Of a stretch of DNA of 64,000 nucleotides, positions 1-7,706 are shown in pieces. Under the pieces are notes generated by a model that did no database searches, was not told the origin of the DNA, and was given only the letters and a program-made list of their open reading frames with translations. Source of the DNA: Seohaeicola sp024304985 (GTDB taxonomy: Bacteria > Pseudomonadota > Alphaproteobacteria > Rhodobacterales > Rhodobacteraceae); NCBI RefSeq assembly GCF_028802875.1, contig NZ_JARAMP010000004.1:62001-126000 (forward strand), given 5' to 3'. How positions within the stretch are numbered: the first letter of the stretch is position 1; each line of letters opens with the position of its first letter. The position numbers were made by a program, and so were the translations under genes.

Positions 1-1
1 C

Positions 2-442
2 GCCGATCTGGTGCTGTCCATCGGCACCATGCCCGCCCAAACAGCCTTCGCCGCCACCTGGGGCAACGCGATCACGGTCCCCCACCTGACCGGCGAACTG
101 GCGCCCCTGCAAACCGGCATGACATGGACGGACACGCCCTTTCTGGCCTTCGCAGGCATCGGCCATCCCGAGAAATTCTTCACCACCCTGCGCGGCCTTG
201 GCGCGACCCTCGTCCGGGCCGAGGCGCTCGAGGATCATCAACCCCTCACCACCGCCCTGATGACCCGGCTCGAGAACGAGGCCAAACTGCGCGGCGCCCA
301 ACTTGTCACCACCGAAAAAGACGCCGTCCGCCTTCCTCCCGCCTTCCGCGCGAAAGTCATCACCCTGCCGGTGCGCCTGACACTCGACCAGCCCGACACG
401 CTGCGGGACCGACTTCGATCCTTGCAGACCTCATCCGGGTAG
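2..442 (+). CDS. lpxK: Tetraacyldisaccharide 4'-kinase, C-terminal part (5' end outside window)
   Basis: Phosphorylates the 4' position of the tetraacyl disaccharide-1-phosphate precursor of lipid A at the inner membrane. Only about 146 C-terminal residues are visible; the frame stays open to the left edge, so the GTG at 11 is not the true start (the family is about 320-340 aa). Recognisable LpxK features are the FAGIGHPEKFF segment near the middle and the VTTEKDAVRLP segment towards the end, both typical of the C-terminal half of the kinase. The following VOC gene starts 12 bases after the stop and may be cotranscribed. I see no defect in the visible part. Confidence 0.9.
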   Translation, partial: ADLVLSIGTMPAQTAFAATWGNAITVPHLTGELAPLQTGMTWTDTPFLAFAGIGHPEKFFTTLRGLGATLVRAEALEDHQPLTTALMTRLENEAKLRGAQLVTTEKDAVRLPPAFRAKVITLPVRLTLDQPDTLRDRLRSLQTSSG

Positions 443-453
443 AGGGCACTCCG

Positions 454-906
454 ATGCCAGCAGACCCTGACGATACAGACCATACCGATCATTGGGCCGC
501 CCTTGTGCCGGAACTCTTGGTCACCGACCTTGACCGCTCCCTTGCCTTTTATGTGGATCTCTGCGGCTTTCGCATCCGCATCTCCCGCCCCGGGGATGGC
601 TTTGCCTATCTCGAACACGGGCAGGCCCAGATCATGCTGGAAGAACTGTCAGACGAGGCGTGGCAAACCGCCGACCTATCCGCGCCCTTTGGCCGTGGCA
701 TCAATCTGCAGATCGAAGTCACCGATGTCACAGCCCTGCATGCCCGCGTGACCCAAGCCGAATGGCCGCTCTTCCAACCCCTGACGACACAGTGGTACCG
801 CGACGGCGCTATCAAACACGGCCAGACCGAATTTCTGCTGCAAGACCCCGACGGCTACCTGCTGCGCTTCATGCAGCATCTGGGACAACGCCCTTCGCCC
901 CCCTGA
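454..906 (+). CDS. VOC-family (glyoxalase/bleomycin resistance-like) protein
   Basis: 150-residue protein with one vicinal-oxygen-chelate fold unit: PELLVTDLDRSLAFYVDLCGF near the N-terminus (the first beta-alpha unit) and FLLQDPDGYLLRF near the C-terminus, which carries the usual DPDGY/N signature of bleomycin-resistance-type members. The substrate cannot be predicted; family members include lyases, dioxygenases and antibiotic-binding proteins. ATG at 454 is chosen because the fold begins about 15 residues later and the gene sits 12 bases behind lpxK. A second VOC gene lies at 57370-57774. Confidence 0.8.
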   Translation: MPADPDDTDHTDHWAALVPELLVTDLDRSLAFYVDLCGFRIRISRPGDGFAYLEHGQAQIMLEELSDEAWQTADLSAPFGRGINLQIEVTDVTALHARVTQAEWPLFQPLTTQWYRDGAIKHGQTEFLLQDPDGYLLRFMQHLGQRPSPP

Positions 907-924
907 ACCACCCACCGCATTCAT

Positions 925-940
925 CTTGCCAAAAATACTC
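925..940 (+). repeat. Dispersed intergenic motif CTTGCYNNAAATAYYC, copy 1
   Basis: CTTGCCAAAAATACTC, 19 bases after the stop of the VOC gene and outside any coding region. One of six copies in the window; the flank CAT before it and AAA after it match copy 2. Confidence 0.6.
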
Positions 941-983
941 AAACCATAGCCTGAAACGATCAGGCTCGACCCAAACGGACGCC

Positions 984-1490
984 ATGCCCCTCAGACCAGC
1001 CACGCTCGCGGACGCCTCCAGCATCGCCGCGCTCTCGATTGAAACATGGCTCAACACCTATCTCAAACACGGCGTCAGCCCCTTCTTCGCGGATTACGTC
1101 TTGGACACATTCACCACGGCCAAGACCGAACAGCTTATCTCGGACCCGGCGCAATACATTCTGCTGTCTGAAAACGCCGATGGGCCGGACGGGTTCATCC
1201 GACTCACCTTAGGTGCCGCAGCACCCGTCGCGGGTTGCTCCGACACGGAAATCGCAACGCTCTATGTGCAGCCCCGCCACCATGGCAAAGGGATTGGCAA
1301 GGCCCTGCTGCAAGCCGCCGTCGATCACGCCCGCGCAAGGGGGATTGCGTCCCTGTGGCTGACCACGAATGCCGAAAACCTGCCCGCCATCGCCTTTTAT
1401 CGCGCCCAAGGCTTCACCCATATCGGTGACACCCATTTTCGCATCGGCGCGCAGGGCTATCTCAACCACGTCTACGGCAAAAATCTGTGA
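984..1490 (+). CDS. GNAT-family N-acetyltransferase
   Basis: 168-residue acetyltransferase of the GCN5-related fold, expected to transfer an acyl group from acyl-CoA to an amine. The N-terminal PLRPATLADASSIAALS matches the start of the fold; the core motif A is at residues about 95-125, with ATLYVQPRHHGKGIGKALL giving the Q/R-x-x-G-x-G/A pyrophosphate-binding loop; LPAIAFYRAQGF near residue 140 is motif B. The substrate is unknown. ATG at 984 is preceded by intergenic sequence holding motif copy 1, and the gene is followed by copy 2, so it appears to be a single-gene unit. Confidence 0.85.
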   Translation: MPLRPATLADASSIAALSIETWLNTYLKHGVSPFFADYVLDTFTTAKTEQLISDPAQYILLSENADGPDGFIRLTLGAAAPVAGCSDTEIATLYVQPRHHGKGIGKALLQAAVDHARARGIASLWLTTNAENLPAIAFYRAQGFTHIGDTHFRIGAQGYLNHVYGKNL

Positions 1491-1524
1491 TCCCTCCGGG
1501 CCACCCTGCCGGGCAGGGCACAGG

Positions 1525-1550
1525 ATCACCCTTCATCATCACCCTTCATC
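1525..1550 (+). repeat. Perfect 13-bp tandem duplication
   Basis: ATCACCCTTCATC occurs twice head to tail (1525-1537 and 1538-1550), directly abutting motif copy 2. It looks like a small local duplication of the left flank of that motif. Confidence 0.7.
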
Positions 1551-1565
1551 TTGCCAAAAATACTC
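1550..1565 (+). repeat. Dispersed intergenic motif CTTGCYNNAAATAYYC, copy 2
   Basis: CTTGCCAAAAATACTC, identical to copy 1 over 16 bases, located 60 bases after the GNAT stop in non-coding DNA. The base before it is the last base of the 13-bp tandem duplication. Confidence 0.6.
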
Positions 1566-1680
1566 AAAGTCCCGCGCTGAAATGCAGGCCACAAACAGCA
1601 GGCATAAAAGCCCACCCCGCCAGAAGTGGTTAAAATGTGGTAAACACGGGCGCGTAACCCATTGATATTCCACAGGGCAG

Positions 1681-1701
1681 AAAATGTCCCACGGTGGGAC
1701 A
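1681..1701 (-). terminator. Intrinsic terminator of the CoA-transferase gene
   Basis: A near-perfect palindrome at 1685-1701 (8-bp arms TGTCCCAC/GTGGGACA around one base) sits 5 bases after the minus-strand stop at 1707. Read on the minus strand it is followed by four T. A Rho-independent terminator is the simplest reading. Confidence 0.6.
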
Positions 1702-1706
1702 ACACC

Positions 1707-2828
1707 TCAGCACGCGTTATCCTGCCCCAGCTTGGGCGCGGGCCGGTCCAGCGCCAGCTCGGCCTCGGAAAAGCGGATCGGCCCCCGCACGCCCGGAATG
1801 CCGCCGGGTTCAATCCTCATCCCCCGCGCAATGACCTGCGGGTCGGCAAAGACCTCGGCCATGTCATTGATCGGCCCCGCCGGGATCCCGCTGGCCTCAC
1901 AGCCCGCCAGCAGATCGGCCTTGCTACGCCGGGCGGTCTCGCCGCTCAGCAGCGCGATCATCTCGGGCCGGTTCGCCACCCGGTCGGCATTCTTCAGGAA
2001 CTTCGGATCAGTCGCCATCCAGTCCAGCCCCAAAAGCTGGCACAGCCGCTGATACTGCCCGTCATTGCCCGTGGCGATGATGATATGCCCGTCCTTGCAA
2101 TCAAACACCTGATAGGGCGTCAGGTTCGGATGATAATTCCCCGTCCGCCCCGGCGGCGTCCCGGTGGTCAGATAGTTCATCGCCTGATTGGCCGTGACCG
2201 ACACGGCCACATCCATCAGCGCCATGTCGATCTGCTGCCCCCGCCCCGTCCGGCTGCGCTGGTAGAGCGCGGCAAGGATACCGGCCACGGAATAGACCCC
2301 CGTGAAGATATCCGTCACCGCCACGCCCACCCGCTGCGGCTGCCCGTCCGGCTCGCCTGTGATCGACATAAGCCCGGACATGCCCTGAATGATATAGTCA
2401 TACCCCGCCCGGTGCGCGTAAGGGCCAGTCTGCCCGAACCCGGTGATCGAGCAATAAATGAGCCCCGGATTGATCGCCGACAGGCTGGCATAGTCCAGCC
2501 CGTATTTGACCAGACCGCCCAGCTTGAAATTCTCGATCAGGATATCGGCACCGCGCACCAGGTCGCGGACCTGCTCCTGCCCCTCGGGGGTGCGGAAATC
2601 CACCGTGACGCTGGATTTGCCCCTGTTGCAGGAATGAAAATACGAGGCGGACCTGTCCCCGTCCCGCTCGATGAAGGGTGGTCCCCATTGCCGGGTGTCA
2701 TCGCCTTCGGGGGCTTCGACCTTGATCACCTCGGCCCCAAGATCGGCCAGCGTCTGACCGGCCCAGGGGCCAGCCAGAATACGGGCCAGTTCAACGACCT
2801 TCAGGCCGGCAAGCGGGGCTTCCATCAT
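1707..2828 (-). CDS. CaiB/BaiF family (class III) CoA-transferase
   Basis: 373-residue family III CoA-transferase, the enzyme type that moves CoA between organic acids (formyl-CoA:oxalate, carnitine, succinyl-CoA:mesaconate and similar). The N-terminal PLAGLKVVELARILAGPWAGQ and the ADLGAEVIKVE stretch are family hallmarks; the catalytic aspartate is most likely D173 in GVAVTDIFTG. The substrate pair cannot be deduced. The start ATG overlaps the TGA of the upstream dsbA-like gene (ATGA), so the two are probably translationally coupled. A terminator follows at 1681-1701. Confidence 0.88.
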   Translation of the reverse strand: MMEAPLAGLKVVELARILAGPWAGQTLADLGAEVIKVEAPEGDDTRQWGPPFIERDGDRSASYFHSCNRGKSSVTVDFRTPEGQEQVRDLVRGADILIENFKLGGLVKYGLDYASLSAINPGLIYCSITGFGQTGPYAHRAGYDYIIQGMSGLMSITGEPDGQPQRVGVAVTDIFTGVYSVAGILAALYQRSRTGRGQQIDMALMDVAVSVTANQAMNYLTTGTPPGRTGNYHPNLTPYQVFDCKDGHIIIATGNDGQYQRLCQLLGLDWMATDPKFLKNADRVANRPEMIALLSGETARRSKADLLAGCEASGIPAGPINDMAEVFADPQVIARGMRIEPGGIPGVRGPIRFSEAELALDRPAPKLGQDNAC

Positions 2829-3487
2829 TCACCCAGTTTTTCGTCCAGAATGGCCTTGAGATCGGCATAGGGCATGTTGGAATGCTTTTCGCCGTCGATG
2901 ATCAGGGTGGGGGTGGAGTTCACGTCATCCGCTTCGGCATTGGCCTGATACCATGCGACCATCGCCTGCGCGGTCTCGTTATCGGCGAGGCACGCCTCAA
3001 GCTGCTCATTCTCAAGCCCGGCGACGCGCCCGATGCGGCGCAGGTTCTCGGCGATCAGGGCGGGATCGCCGCCGCCTGCAATCCATTCGGACTGCTGCTC
3101 GTAAAGCAGGTCGGCGATACCGAAGAACTTGGACGGCTCGCAGCGCGCGACCATCGCGGCCCAGAGGCCGAAGCGGTCGAAATAGACATCACGGTAGATG
3201 AACCGCACCTTGCCTGTATCGACATACTCGGCCTTCAACTGCTTGAGCGGGCCTTTGTGGAAGGTCGCGCAATGCGGACAGGTGAAGGAGGCGTATTCGA
3301 TCATCGTGATCGGCGCATCCTCGGACCCCATGACCATCTCGACGATGCCCGAGGTGTCGATCTCGGCGGTCTGTGCATTGGCCATGCCCAGATCCGGCAT
3401 GGCTCCGGTCGAGGGCCGCGTCAGCGACCAGCCGCCAGCGGCGAGAGCAAGGGCGGAAATGCCGACAAGGGCGGTTCTGCGGTTCAT
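2825..3487 (-). CDS. DsbA-family thiol:disulfide oxidoreductase (exported)
   Basis: 220-residue thioredoxin-fold protein with an N-terminal export signal (MNRRTALVGISALALAAGG; the RR pair before a hydrophobic stretch leaves Tat or Sec open) and the redox motif C70-P-H-C73 in EYASFTCPHC, as in DsbA/DsbG-like periplasmic oxidoreductases. The STPTLIIDG segment near residue 190 carries the cis-proline. It should act on cysteine pairs in the periplasm. I chose ATG 3487 because the signal peptide begins there; the frame extends further upstream but lacks a plausible leader. It lies between a DUF721 gene and a CoA-transferase gene on the same strand. Confidence 0.88.
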   Translation of the reverse strand: MNRRTALVGISALALAAGGWSLTRPSTGAMPDLGMANAQTAEIDTSGIVEMVMGSEDAPITMIEYASFTCPHCATFHKGPLKQLKAEYVDTGKVRFIYRDVYFDRFGLWAAMVARCEPSKFFGIADLLYEQQSEWIAGGGDPALIAENLRRIGRVAGLENEQLEACLADNETAQAMVAWYQANAEADDVNSTPTLIIDGEKHSNMPYADLKAILDEKLGE

Positions 3488-3536
3488 GTGTCTTACCTTT
3501 CCTTCACGGCTGACACGGCACTGCGGCCGGGCAAAC

Positions 3537-4046
3537 CTAATGTTTCGACTTGGATAGAACGTTCCGGGCCAGTGATTCAATCGCTGCCCGCAGTTTTTCG
3601 TCACCCACCCCTTCGGCCACGGCTGCGGCGCTGCGGGTGATCACAGGATCAGAGGCGGGGTCGTGGCGTGGTTTCGGCGCATGGCTGAAATCGGCCTGAC
3701 CATCGGCAAAGCCGGTGGGCGCGGTCTGGGTGATGCGGATGCGCGCAATGGCGTTGTAGCCGTAGACGGCATTCACCTTCTCGCGCAGGCGTTCCTTCTG
3801 CATTTCCAGCATCGGCGCCTGCGCGCCGGTGGTCAGCACGGACAGCGTGGCCCCCATGCCCTGCCGCCCATAAGAGACGTCGATGGGCCGCGCGATGCGG
3901 GCGATATCCTCGCCCACGATTTCGGGCCAATGGGTCAGAAGGCGCGTGACAGCGAAACCGCGCGATTCCCCGGCACGCCGGATCTGGCCCTGAAGCAGGG
4001 TTGCCGCGCGGGTGAACTGATATGCTGTCGGTCGCCGGGCGGCCAT
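3537..4046 (-). CDS. DUF721/DciA-like protein
   Basis: About 169 residues from the preferred start. The N-terminal half (ATLLQGQIRRAGESRGFAVTRLLTHWPEIVGEDIA) matches the DUF721 domain. DUF721 includes DciA, the replicative-helicase loader found in bacteria lacking DnaC; whether this alphaproteobacterial version does that job is not shown by the sequence. The C-terminal half is low in recognisable motifs. ATG 4046 is preferred because AAGGA lies 8 bases upstream; ATG 4055 and 4085 are alternatives. The gene is divergent from mutY and precedes the dsbA-like gene by 49 bases, an arrangement I recognise from Rhodobacterales. Confidence 0.78.
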   Translation of the reverse strand: MAARRPTAYQFTRAATLLQGQIRRAGESRGFAVTRLLTHWPEIVGEDIARIARPIDVSYGRQGMGATLSVLTTGAQAPMLEMQKERLREKVNAVYGYNAIARIRITQTAPTGFADGQADFSHAPKPRHDPASDPVITRSAAAVAEGVGDEKLRAAIESLARNVLSKSKH

Positions 4047-4128
4047 GTCTTGCATCCTTGAAGCTTGCCCTATTCTAGTAGGCATATGGCCCGATGCCAG
4101 CCAATAAGCGGATCAAGGGGGATAAAGA

Positions 4129-5217
4129 TTGCGTGACGCGACTCAGCCGGATGCAACGGACGGACACCTGCCGGCCAGCCTGCTGGATTGGTATGATCGC
4201 CATGCCCGCGCCCTGCCGTGGCGTGTACCACCCGAAGACAGCCGTGCCGGTGTCCGCCCCGATCCCTATCGCATCTGGTTGTCCGAGGTGATGTTGCAGC
4301 AAACCACCGTCGCGGCGGTGAAGGCCTATTTCCACCGTTTCACCACACGCTGGCCGACAGTCGCCGATCTGGCGGCAGCCGACGATGGCGAGGTCATGGG
4401 AGAATGGGCGGGGCTTGGGTATTATGCCCGCGCCCGCAACCTTCTGAAATGCGCGCGCGCGGTTGTCGCGGATCATGGCGGCCAGTTTCCTGCCACACGC
4501 GATGGGTTGCTGACCCTGCCGGGCATCGGGCCCTATACGGCTTCTGCCATTGCGTCGATTGCCTTTGGGCGGGCGGAAACCGTGGTCGATGGCAATGTGG
4601 AACGCGTCATGGCACGACTGCATGACATCCACACGCCCTTGCCCGCCGCGAAGCCCGCATTGACCGCCGCCGCCGCTGCGTTGACCCCGGCGGCGCGACC
4701 GGGCGATTACGCGCAGGCGGTGATGGACCTTGGCGCCACGATCTGCACCCCGCGCAATCCGGCCTGCGGGATATGCCCATGGCGTGGTCCCTGCCGCGCG
4801 CGGGCCGCAGGCACCGCCGCAGACCTGCCGCGCAAGACACCGAAAAAGACGCAACCTGTGCGGCGCGGCATCGCTTATGTCGCGCGGCGGACCGATGGGG
4901 CGTGGCTGCTGGAGCGCCGCCCGGATCGGGGGCTTCTTGGGGGGATGCTGGGTTGGCCCGGTAGCGACTGGATCGAAGGGACGCCCTCTGCGATTCCGCC
5001 GATGGTGGCGGACTGGACCACGCTTGATGCCGAGGCGCGGCATACCTTCACTCATTTCCATCTGCTGCTGGAGATCAGGATCGCGACCGTCGGGACAGGC
5101 AGTGACCCTGAAACCGGTGAATTCCTTGATCCTGCCGCCTTTCGGCCTTCCGATCTACCGACGGTCATGCGAAAGGTCTTTGACCTTGCACGACCCGCCT
5201 TCGACGCTGTTATGTAA
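4129..5217 (+). CDS. mutY: A/G-specific adenine DNA glycosylase MutY
   Basis: 362 residues. Removes adenine mispaired with 8-oxoguanine. Visible features in order: catalytic glutamate in SEVMLQQTTV, helix-hairpin-helix LTLPGIGPYTASAI, catalytic aspartate in VVDGNVERVMARL, the 4Fe-4S ligands as C-x6-C-x2-C-x5-C in CTPRNPACGICPWRGPC, and a C-terminal NUDIX-like 8-oxoG recognition domain starting around residue 240. The TTG start at 4129 is supported by an AAGGGGG ribosome-binding site about 7 bases upstream. alkB follows closely. Confidence 0.95.
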   Translation: MRDATQPDATDGHLPASLLDWYDRHARALPWRVPPEDSRAGVRPDPYRIWLSEVMLQQTTVAAVKAYFHRFTTRWPTVADLAAADDGEVMGEWAGLGYYARARNLLKCARAVVADHGGQFPATRDGLLTLPGIGPYTASAIASIAFGRAETVVDGNVERVMARLHDIHTPLPAAKPALTAAAAALTPAARPGDYAQAVMDLGATICTPRNPACGICPWRGPCRARAAGTAADLPRKTPKKTQPVRRGIAYVARRTDGAWLLERRPDRGLLGGMLGWPGSDWIEGTPSAIPPMVADWTTLDAEARHTFTHFHLLLEIRIATVGTGSDPETGEFLDPAAFRPSDLPTVMRKVFDLARPAFDAVM

Positions 5218-5244
5218 CCCGTGAATGTTTTGACAGAGCCGCCC

Positions 5245-6387
5245 ATGTCCCAGTTCATCCCCGCCGATCATGTCACCCGCATCAGCCGCGCGCTGCCCTT
5301 CTGGTTGTCGCTGGGATTGATTCCGGTCGCATGGCTGGGCGCGGTGCAGGGTGGCTGGACGGTTATCCTGCTGCCAATCCTGACATGGTATTTCTTCACG
5401 CTGCTGGATGCTGTGCTGGGGTTGAACACCGAGAACGCCGACCCGGCGACCGAAGAGAGCAGGCTGACTTGGTATCGCGCCATCACGCTGATCTGGGCAC
5501 CGGTGCAGTTTGTCACGCTGTTCGGCCTGATCTGGTACGTGAGCCATACCGGGCATCTGTCCAGTCTGGAAAAGATTGTGCTGTTCTTTGGCGTGGGGGT
5601 CATTACCGGCACGATCGGCATCAATTACAGCCACGAGCTGATGCACCAGAAGAACAACACCGAACGCAGGCTGGCCGATCTGCTGCTGGCGATGGTGATG
5701 TATTCGCATTTCCGGTCCGAACATCTGCTGGTGCATCACCGTCATGTCGGCACCCCGCGCGATCCGGTCACGGCGCGCTATAACGAGGGGTTCCATCGGT
5801 TTTTCCCGCGCGTGCTACGGCAATCGCTTGTCTCGGCCTTCGTGGCGGAAAGGGACATGCTGGCGCGGCGGAATCTGCCGTGGACGCATCTGTCCAACCC
5901 GTTTTTCCGCTATTGGGCGTTGCAGGGCGCAATGCTGCTTTTGGCTTTTGTTCTGGGCGGGTGGGCCGGGCTGGCGCTGTTCCTGTGGCAGGCATGGATC
6001 GCGATCTGGCAGCTTGAATTGGTGAACTACATCGAACATTACGGATTGACCCGGAAGCATCTGGGCGATGGCAAGTATGAGCATGTCAAACCGCAGCATT
6101 CCTGGAATGCCGCGCAGAAGGCGTCCAACTGGTTGTTGATCAATCTGCAACGCCATTCGGATCATCATTACAAACCCGACAGGCGATTTCCCCTGCTGCA
6201 AAACTATACGGATGCAGAGGCGCCGCAGCTTCCTTATGGCTATCCCCTGATGACGATGGCGGCGATGATGCCGCCGGTCTGGCGGCGCGTGATGAACCCG
6301 CGCGTGCAGCGTTGGCGCGAGATGTATTACCCCGAGGTCACCGACTGGAAACCCTATAACAAGGCGCTGAACCCACCGCCGCGATGA
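5245..6387 (+). CDS. alkB: Alkane 1-monooxygenase (AlkB, membrane non-haem di-iron)
   Basis: 380 residues from ATG 5245; an in-frame GTG at 5221, 3 bases after the mutY stop, is an alternative start adding 8 residues. Hydroxylates the terminal carbon of alkanes in the inner membrane. Several membrane helices are visible, and all histidine boxes are present: HELMHQ at 130-135, EHLLVHHRHVG at 159-169, NYIEHYG and LQRHSDHH in the C-terminal half. The NYIEHYGL motif is typical of true AlkB rather than other fatty acid desaturase-like enzymes. No rubredoxin or rubredoxin reductase gene is in the window, so the electron donors must be encoded elsewhere. Confidence 0.88.
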   Translation: MSQFIPADHVTRISRALPFWLSLGLIPVAWLGAVQGGWTVILLPILTWYFFTLLDAVLGLNTENADPATEESRLTWYRAITLIWAPVQFVTLFGLIWYVSHTGHLSSLEKIVLFFGVGVITGTIGINYSHELMHQKNNTERRLADLLLAMVMYSHFRSEHLLVHHRHVGTPRDPVTARYNEGFHRFFPRVLRQSLVSAFVAERDMLARRNLPWTHLSNPFFRYWALQGAMLLLAFVLGGWAGLALFLWQAWIAIWQLELVNYIEHYGLTRKHLGDGKYEHVKPQHSWNAAQKASNWLLINLQRHSDHHYKPDRRFPLLQNYTDAEAPQLPYGYPLMTMAAMMPPVWRRVMNPRVQRWREMYYPEVTDWKPYNKALNPPPR

Positions 6388-6412
6388 CGGCAGAAGGGTC
6401 GGCGTGAAAGGC

Positions 6413-6441
6413 AAAAAAGCTCCGCCGAAATATGGCGGAGC
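6413..6441 (-). terminator. Intrinsic terminator of ccrM
   Basis: Perfect 8-bp stem GCTCCGCC/GGCGGAGC with a 7-base loop at 6419-6441; on the minus strand it is followed by six T (6413-6418). It lies about 60 bases after the ccrM stop. Confidence 0.75.
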
Positions 6442-6500
6442 AGTGTGGTGTTCATGATGTCAGGCCATGAACACCGGCGGTGTTCGGGTAAGCCTTTGGA

Positions 6501-7616
6501 TCAACTGGGGCCGTTTTCCATCTCGGCGCGGATCTGCTGGCGCAGAAGGTCGATCGGGATGGTCTGACCATCGCGACGGAAGCACCAATAGGTCCAGCCA
6601 TTGCAGCTGGGTGCGCCTTCCAGATGGGCGCCGACCTGATGGATCGAGCCTTTGATATCGTCCCCGATCAGCGTGCCATCGGCACGAACCTTGACCTTGA
6701 AGCGGCCATTCATGGACCACAACTCTTCGCCCGGTCGCAGCATGCCGCGCTCGACCAGCTGGCCAAAGGGGATGCGCGGTTCGGCGCGTTTCGAGGTCGA
6801 GACCTGCAATGCCTCGCGGTCGAACTTGCGGGTGTTCGACAGGCGCTTTTCGGCGACGCGGCGATACGCCTCTTCGCGTTCGATCCCGATATACTCGCGG
6901 CCCAGCATCTTGGCGACAGCCCCGGTCGTGCCTGTGCCGAAGAACGGGTCCAGCACCACATCGCCCGGATTGGTCGAACCGACGATCACGCGGTGCAACA
7001 GGCTTTCGGGTTTCTGCGTCGGATGGGCCTTGTCGCCGTTGTCGTCCTTGAGCCGCTCATGCCCGGTGCAGATCGGCAGGACCCAGTCGCTGCGCATCTG
7101 CACGCCGTCATTGAGAGATTTCAGCGCCTCGTAATTGAAGGTGTATTTTGCACCTTCCGACTTGCTGGCCCAGATCATCGTCTCATGCGCGTTGGTAAAT
7201 CGCTTGCCGCGGAAATTGGGCATCGGGTTCGACTTGCGCCAGACCACATCGTTCAGCAACCAGAACCCGGCGTTCTGCATCGCGGCCCCGACGCGGAAGA
7301 TGTTGTGATAGGACCCGATCACCCAGATCGCGCCATTCGGCTTGAGCAGGCGACGCGCCACTGTCAGCCAGTCGCGGGTGAACTTGTCATAAGCAGCAAA
7401 GCTGTCGAACTGGTCCCAGTGATCGTCCACCGCATCAACCAGCGAGTTGTCAGGCCGATGCAGGTCGCCCTTGAGTTGCAGGTTATAGGGGGGATCCGCG
7501 AAGATCAGATCCACCGAGCCTTCGGGAAGGCTGTTCATCACCTCGATGCAATCACCGCCAAGGATCGTGTTAAGGGGCAGCGTGGCTGCACCCTTCGCGT
7601 CTGTTTTTATCGTCAT
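6501..7616 (-). CDS. ccrM: CcrM-type adenine DNA methyltransferase (GANTC)
   Basis: 371 residues, the usual length for CcrM. Methylates adenine in GANTC and in alphaproteobacteria links methylation state to the cell cycle. It has the beta-class order: catalytic DPPY at 41-44 followed later by the SAM-binding DPFFGTGTTG around 223-232, plus the C-terminal RAMA-like domain (residues about 280-360, WSMNGRFKVKVRADG) that distinguishes CcrM from solitary adenine methylases. rnhB lies directly upstream on the same strand. Three GANTC sites sit between the rnhB stop and the ccrM start (see the regulatory entry), suggesting methylation-sensitive autoregulation. Confidence 0.95.
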   Translation of the reverse strand: MTIKTDAKGAATLPLNTILGGDCIEVMNSLPEGSVDLIFADPPYNLQLKGDLHRPDNSLVDAVDDHWDQFDSFAAYDKFTRDWLTVARRLLKPNGAIWVIGSYHNIFRVGAAMQNAGFWLLNDVVWRKSNPMPNFRGKRFTNAHETMIWASKSEGAKYTFNYEALKSLNDGVQMRSDWVLPICTGHERLKDDNGDKAHPTQKPESLLHRVIVGSTNPGDVVLDPFFGTGTTGAVAKMLGREYIGIEREEAYRRVAEKRLSNTRKFDREALQVSTSKRAEPRIPFGQLVERGMLRPGEELWSMNGRFKVKVRADGTLIGDDIKGSIHQVGAHLEGAPSCNGWTYWCFRRDGQTIPIDLLRQQIRAEMENGPS

Positions 7617-7667
7617 TCTCTGCCTCTGCCCCGGCGCTTTTTGCGCTCTGTGGTTGAGGTCAAAGAT

Positions 7668-7706
7668 GAGTCAAAGGCGATTCGCGGTCAATTTCTTTTT
7701 TGAATC
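7668..7706 (-). promoter_or_regulatory. Cluster of three GANTC sites upstream of ccrM
   Basis: GAGTC at 7668-7672, GATTC at 7679-7683 and GAATC at 7702-7706, all within 39 bases and 52-90 bases before the ccrM start, in an AT-rich stretch. GANTC is the CcrM target, so this region can switch between hemi- and fully methylated states. The leftmost bases of the rnhB stop overlap the last site. Confidence 0.55.

Noticed and set aside
1662..2870. Long plus-strand open frame opposite the CoA-transferase gene
   Set aside because: It mirrors the codon structure of the minus-strand gene, is rich in R, P, H and G, and has no domain; an antisense shadow of GC-rich coding DNA. Similar long shadows opposite the LacI/YcaQ genes (10352-12430) and polA (54776-56407) were dropped for the same reason.
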